Positions 6,257-8,187 of a stretch of DNA of 8,187 bases are shown here, one piece after another. Position numbers and translations under genes: made by a program. Numbering within the stretch: the stretch's first letter is position 1; each line of letters begins with the position of its first letter. The notes beneath the pieces were generated by a model that had not been told where the DNA came from, did no database searches, and saw only the letters and a list, made by a program, of their open reading frames with translations. Source of the stretch: Halomonas sp. (GTDB lineage Bacteria; Pseudomonadota; Gammaproteobacteria; Pseudomonadales; Oleiphilaceae); contig SLIH01000479.1 in assembly GCA_007135745.1 (NCBI GenBank), positions 1 to 8,187 on the forward strand. The letters run 5' to 3'.

Positions 6257-6436
6257 CAGGTGTTCCCGGGTTGGCACGCAAACTAGATGATCAATGTAAT
6301 TATTCGATGGTAGCAGTTTCAGGGAGCATTGGAATCGCGTGATTGCAGGACTTTAGACAGGCTGAGCTCCTGTATTGGCATATCGGTTGCAGTACTTCGT
6401 GAGACGGAGTGTCCGCCGTTTCACTGGAGTTGCCTT
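6257..6436. promoter_or_regulatory. Divergent regulatory region between solute-binding and LysR genes
   Basis: These 180 bases separate two genes read in opposite directions, so promoters for both and, by LysR-family habit, the regulator's own binding site are expected here. The AT-rich patch around 6288-6306 is the likeliest place for a promoter or T-N11-A type operator, but I could not identify -35/-10 pairs or a clean inverted repeat. GGAG at 6426-6429 is the Shine-Dalgarno of the LysR gene. Confidence 0.45.
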
Positions 6437-7372
6437 ATGAACCTTTCTACCATCGACCTGAAGCTGCTGCGGGTCTTCCACGCGGTGGTGGAGTGTGGTG
6501 GTTTCACCAACGCACAGGCGTTGCTCAACGTCAGTCCGTCCACCATCAGCTCACATATGAGTCAGCTCGAGGGCCGTGTTGGTTTCAGACTGTGCGAGCG
6601 GGGTCGCAGTGGATTCCGGCTGACTCAGAAAGGGGAGCAGTTTCACCGTGATGTCCTGCAATTCTTTGGCGCTGTGCAGGATCTGGAGTCGAGCGCGGAT
6701 GCCCTGCGCTCCTCCATGGCAGGCAAGCTGAGCGTGGGCATTATCGACAACCTGGTGTCCGACCCGGAATGCCCCCTTCACTACGCTCTGGCCCAGTTCT
6801 TCAGCCAGCGTGACAACGAGGTGCAACTTAATCTTCAGGTGCTGTCACCCCAGCAATTGGAGCGTGGCGTTCTTGATCATGAGCTGGATGCCGGGATCGG
6901 TATTTTCTACCAGCAATCCTCTTCGCTTGTGTACCGGCCCCTTTACCGGGAGCGCGACGTACTGGTCTGCAGCCGCAATCACCCGCTGGCAGGGATCAGC
7001 GCGCCCCATGAGCTGGCCCGCGTTCTGCCACACACACCCAAAGTGGCACGTAACTTCATGCAGCGTCAGGAATTCCCGTTTGTGGATGAGTCCGATGATT
7101 CCATCATCAGTACGGTCACCAATGTGGAGGCGGCTGCCTTCCTGATTCTTAACGGCCCCTTTATCGGCTTTCTGCCACGCCATTACGCCCGAAGCTGGCT
7201 GGAAAGCGGCGCCCTGGTGGCGTTGTTCCCGGATAAGTTTGTGCGTTACTCCCAGGTTTCTCTGGTGCATCCGGACAGTGAGAAGCATTCGTCTCCGCCG
7301 CTCGGAAGACTGATTGAATGCATTGAAATGGGGCATCAGGCGGCGGATTCAGTCACGGGTGCCCCGGCTTAG
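6437..7372 (+). CDS. LysR-family transcriptional regulator
   Basis: This 311-residue protein has the LysR-type layout and length. Residues 4-63 form the winged helix-turn-helix: L-K-L-L-R-V-F-H-A-V-V-E, then G-G-F-T-N-A-Q-A-L-L-N-V-S-P-S-T-I-S-S-H as the two DNA-contacting helices, and a wing ending F-R-L-T-Q-K-G. A linker helix (65-90) leads to the effector-binding domain (about 92-300), which includes H-E-L-D-A-G-I-G-I-F and a late segment N-G-P-F-I-G-F-L-P-R-H-Y-A. Such proteins bind as tetramers and respond to a small co-inducer, unknown here. ATG 6437 is chosen over longer in-frame starts because GGAG lies 7 bases upstream and family members begin just before the first helix. Divergence from one solute-binding gene and placement upstream of another suggest it controls uptake or sensing of a nutrient. 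Confidence 0.95.
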   Translation: MNLSTIDLKLLRVFHAVVECGGFTNAQALLNVSPSTISSHMSQLEGRVGFRLCERGRSGFRLTQKGEQFHRDVLQFFGAVQDLESSADALRSSMAGKLSVGIIDNLVSDPECPLHYALAQFFSQRDNEVQLNLQVLSPQQLERGVLDHELDAGIGIFYQQSSSLVYRPLYRERDVLVCSRNHPLAGISAPHELARVLPHTPKVARNFMQRQEFPFVDESDDSIISTVTNVEAAAFLILNGPFIGFLPRHYARSWLESGALVALFPDKFVRYSQVSLVHPDSEKHSSPPLGRLIECIEMGHQAADSVTGAPA

Positions 7373-7388
7373 TGCAGGCCGACGCGTT

Positions 7389-7407
7389 ACTTCGGAATTC
7401 CCGAAGT
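7389..7407. promoter_or_regulatory. Perfect inverted repeat upstream of the NMT1-type gene, possible operator
   Basis: ACTTCGG (7389-7395) and CCGAAGT (7401-7407) are exact complements around AATTC. It begins 17 bases after the LysR stop and ends 107 bases before the next ATG. No T-run follows, so an intrinsic terminator is unlikely; a regulator-binding site or mRNA-end hairpin is more probable. Confidence 0.45.
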
Positions 7408-7514
7408 GAACATGGAAACACCACTATTTTTCACTCCCTCGGGTTTGCCTAGGGTCGTTTTAGAGGCCGCCGGAAGTGGCGAGCCGTGTAAGCCATCTGC
7501 ATGAGGCAAGAGTC
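7408..7514 (+). promoter_or_regulatory. Leader of the NMT1-type solute-binding gene
   Basis: The leader includes GAGG at 7503-7506, a good Shine-Dalgarno 8 bases before ATG 7515. A GC-rich, partly self-complementary stretch (about 7466-7490, with a CGCC/GGCG pairing) could fold in RNA. Genes of this protein family are preceded by riboswitches in some bacteria, but I could not match this leader to a known motif. No clear -35/-10 pair was found. Confidence 0.35.
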
Positions 7515-8187
7515 ATGAAACGTTCGCTGAAAACTATTCTGGTTGCGATACCGCTGGCTGCGGGGTTGTCCGTCGCCAGCGCCGAAGATCTGACCCGTGT
7601 AACGGCCGGTCACCTGGTGGCACTGGACATGGCGCCACTGTTTGTTGGAACCGAGAGCGGCTGCTTTGAGGAACAGGGCTTGGAGGTGGACACCCGCTTC
7701 TTTGCCAACCCGGGCGATAACAATTCCGCCCTGGCCGGTGGCAGCATCGACTTCAGTACCAACCCGTTCACGCTGCCGTTTTTTGCCGCCAACAGCGGTG
7801 TTCCCATCAGGACGGTTTCAGCCGCCGGGGGCTGGGGTGTGATGGAAGTAATTGCCCACGGCGAGCACGACCTCCATTCCATGGAAGACCTGCGTGATCA
7901 TGTGGAGGGCGGAGGTGCGCCGCTTCGCGTCGCCGTTCTTCAGGGTGACACGCTGGAACTGATTATGGTGACGGAGCTTGAGCGTGCGGGGCTCAGTCAG
8001 GACGACGTGGAATTTGTCTATTTCGATGACCTCCTGGCTATGGTTGAGGCCTTCCGTAATGAGGGTGTGGATATGCTCAGCCACATCAAGCCGTACACCT
8101 CGGAAATGGTTGCCGAGCGTGATGCCACGGTGTTGACCAACAACGCCAGGGCCTGGGCCGATCGCACCCCGAACACGGTGGTCAGCG
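7515..8187 (+). CDS. ABC-type solute-binding protein, NMT1/SsuA/TauA type (3'-truncated by window edge)
   Basis: The frame is open from ATG 7515 to the window end, giving 224 residues; roughly a further 100 are expected for the family. Residues 1-23 are a signal peptide (M-K-R-S-L-K, hydrophobic 8-19, cut after A-S-A). The mature protein opens with the typical pattern of nitrate/sulfonate/taurine/pyrimidine-precursor binding proteins: a ligand-facing strand T-A-G-H-L, then A-P-L-F-V-G-T-E-S-G-C-F-E-E-Q-G-L-E-V-D (40-59), where family members have the y-A-x-e-x-G-x-F-x-x-x-G-L-x-V consensus. The segment A-L-A-G-G-S-I-D-F (72-80) and an inter-lobe strand L-R-V-A-V-L-Q-G-D (137-145) complete the first part. 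It would deliver a small nitrogen- or sulfur-containing solute to an ABC permease encoded beyond the window. It sits downstream of a LysR gene on the same strand, with a 142-base gap that suggests its own promoter. Confidence 0.88.
   Translation, partial: MKRSLKTILVAIPLAAGLSVASAEDLTRVTAGHLVALDMAPLFVGTESGCFEEQGLEVDTRFFANPGDNNSALAGGSIDFSTNPFTLPFFAANSGVPIRTVSAAGGWGVMEVIAHGEHDLHSMEDLRDHVEGGGAPLRVAVLQGDTLELIMVTELERAGLSQDDVEFVYFDDLLAMVEAFRNEGVDMLSHIKPYTSEMVAERDATVLTNNARAWADRTPNTVVS

Noticed and set aside
6845..7336. A 163-codon minus-strand open frame inside the LysR gene
   Set aside because: It lies within the effector domain of a clear LysR protein and has no independent support.
7408..7514. TPP (thiamine) or guanidine riboswitch before the NMT1-type gene
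   Set aside because: A CTAGGG string resembles part of the guanidine-I core, but the other conserved blocks of both motifs (CTGAGA for TPP, the GTCCGAGAG block for guanidine-I) are missing.

Overview
The window looks like a chromosomal stretch from a moderately GC-rich Gram-negative bacterium. At least seven of the eight genes encode exported or membrane-anchored proteins, with Sec-type signal peptides, a lipobox or an N-terminal membrane anchor, and the start codons carry clear Shine-Dalgarno sequences. The Lif-type lipase foldase, the LysR regulator and the ABC-type solute-binding proteins suggest a marine gammaproteobacterium, perhaps close to Marinobacter. That placement is an inference from gene content, not a search. 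I see no rRNA, tRNA, CRISPR array, transposase, phage gene or integration site.

Left part (1-2249, + strand). The 3' end of a secreted alpha/beta-hydrolase lipase is followed by two hairpins. After them comes a tight pair: an exported SurA/PpiC-like folding factor whose isomerase active site looks lost, and a membrane-anchored lipase-specific foldase of the Lif/LifO type, 7 bases downstream. Together they read as a lipase production module: enzyme, general periplasmic chaperone and dedicated steric chaperone. Two things are odd. The lipase resembles the Bacillus/Streptomyces-type small lipases rather than the Pseudomonas/Burkholderia I.1/I.2 lipases that Lif proteins normally serve, and the foldase's signature motif is degenerate.

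Middle (2275-5313). A coiled-coil lipoprotein gene on the minus strand converges on the foldase gene. It is transcribed away from an exported protein of unknown function (3026-3883) that contains two copies of a 35-residue motif. A membrane-anchored phospholipase D/cardiolipin synthase-family enzyme with two intact HKD motifs follows (4030-5313).

Right part (5336-8187). A stand-alone periplasmic solute-binding-like protein (minus strand) is divergent from a LysR-type regulator (+ strand). Downstream of the regulator, after a 142-base leader with a perfect inverted repeat, begins an NMT1/SsuA-type ABC solute-binding protein that runs off the window. The regulator may control one or both solute-binding genes; no permease or ATPase gene lies within the window.

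No intergenic stretch exceeds 300 bases. The longest are 6257-6436 (divergent regulatory region), 2881-3025, 3884-4029 and 7373-7514. The strongest candidate for something undescribed is the lipase/PpiC-like/Lif-like cluster.
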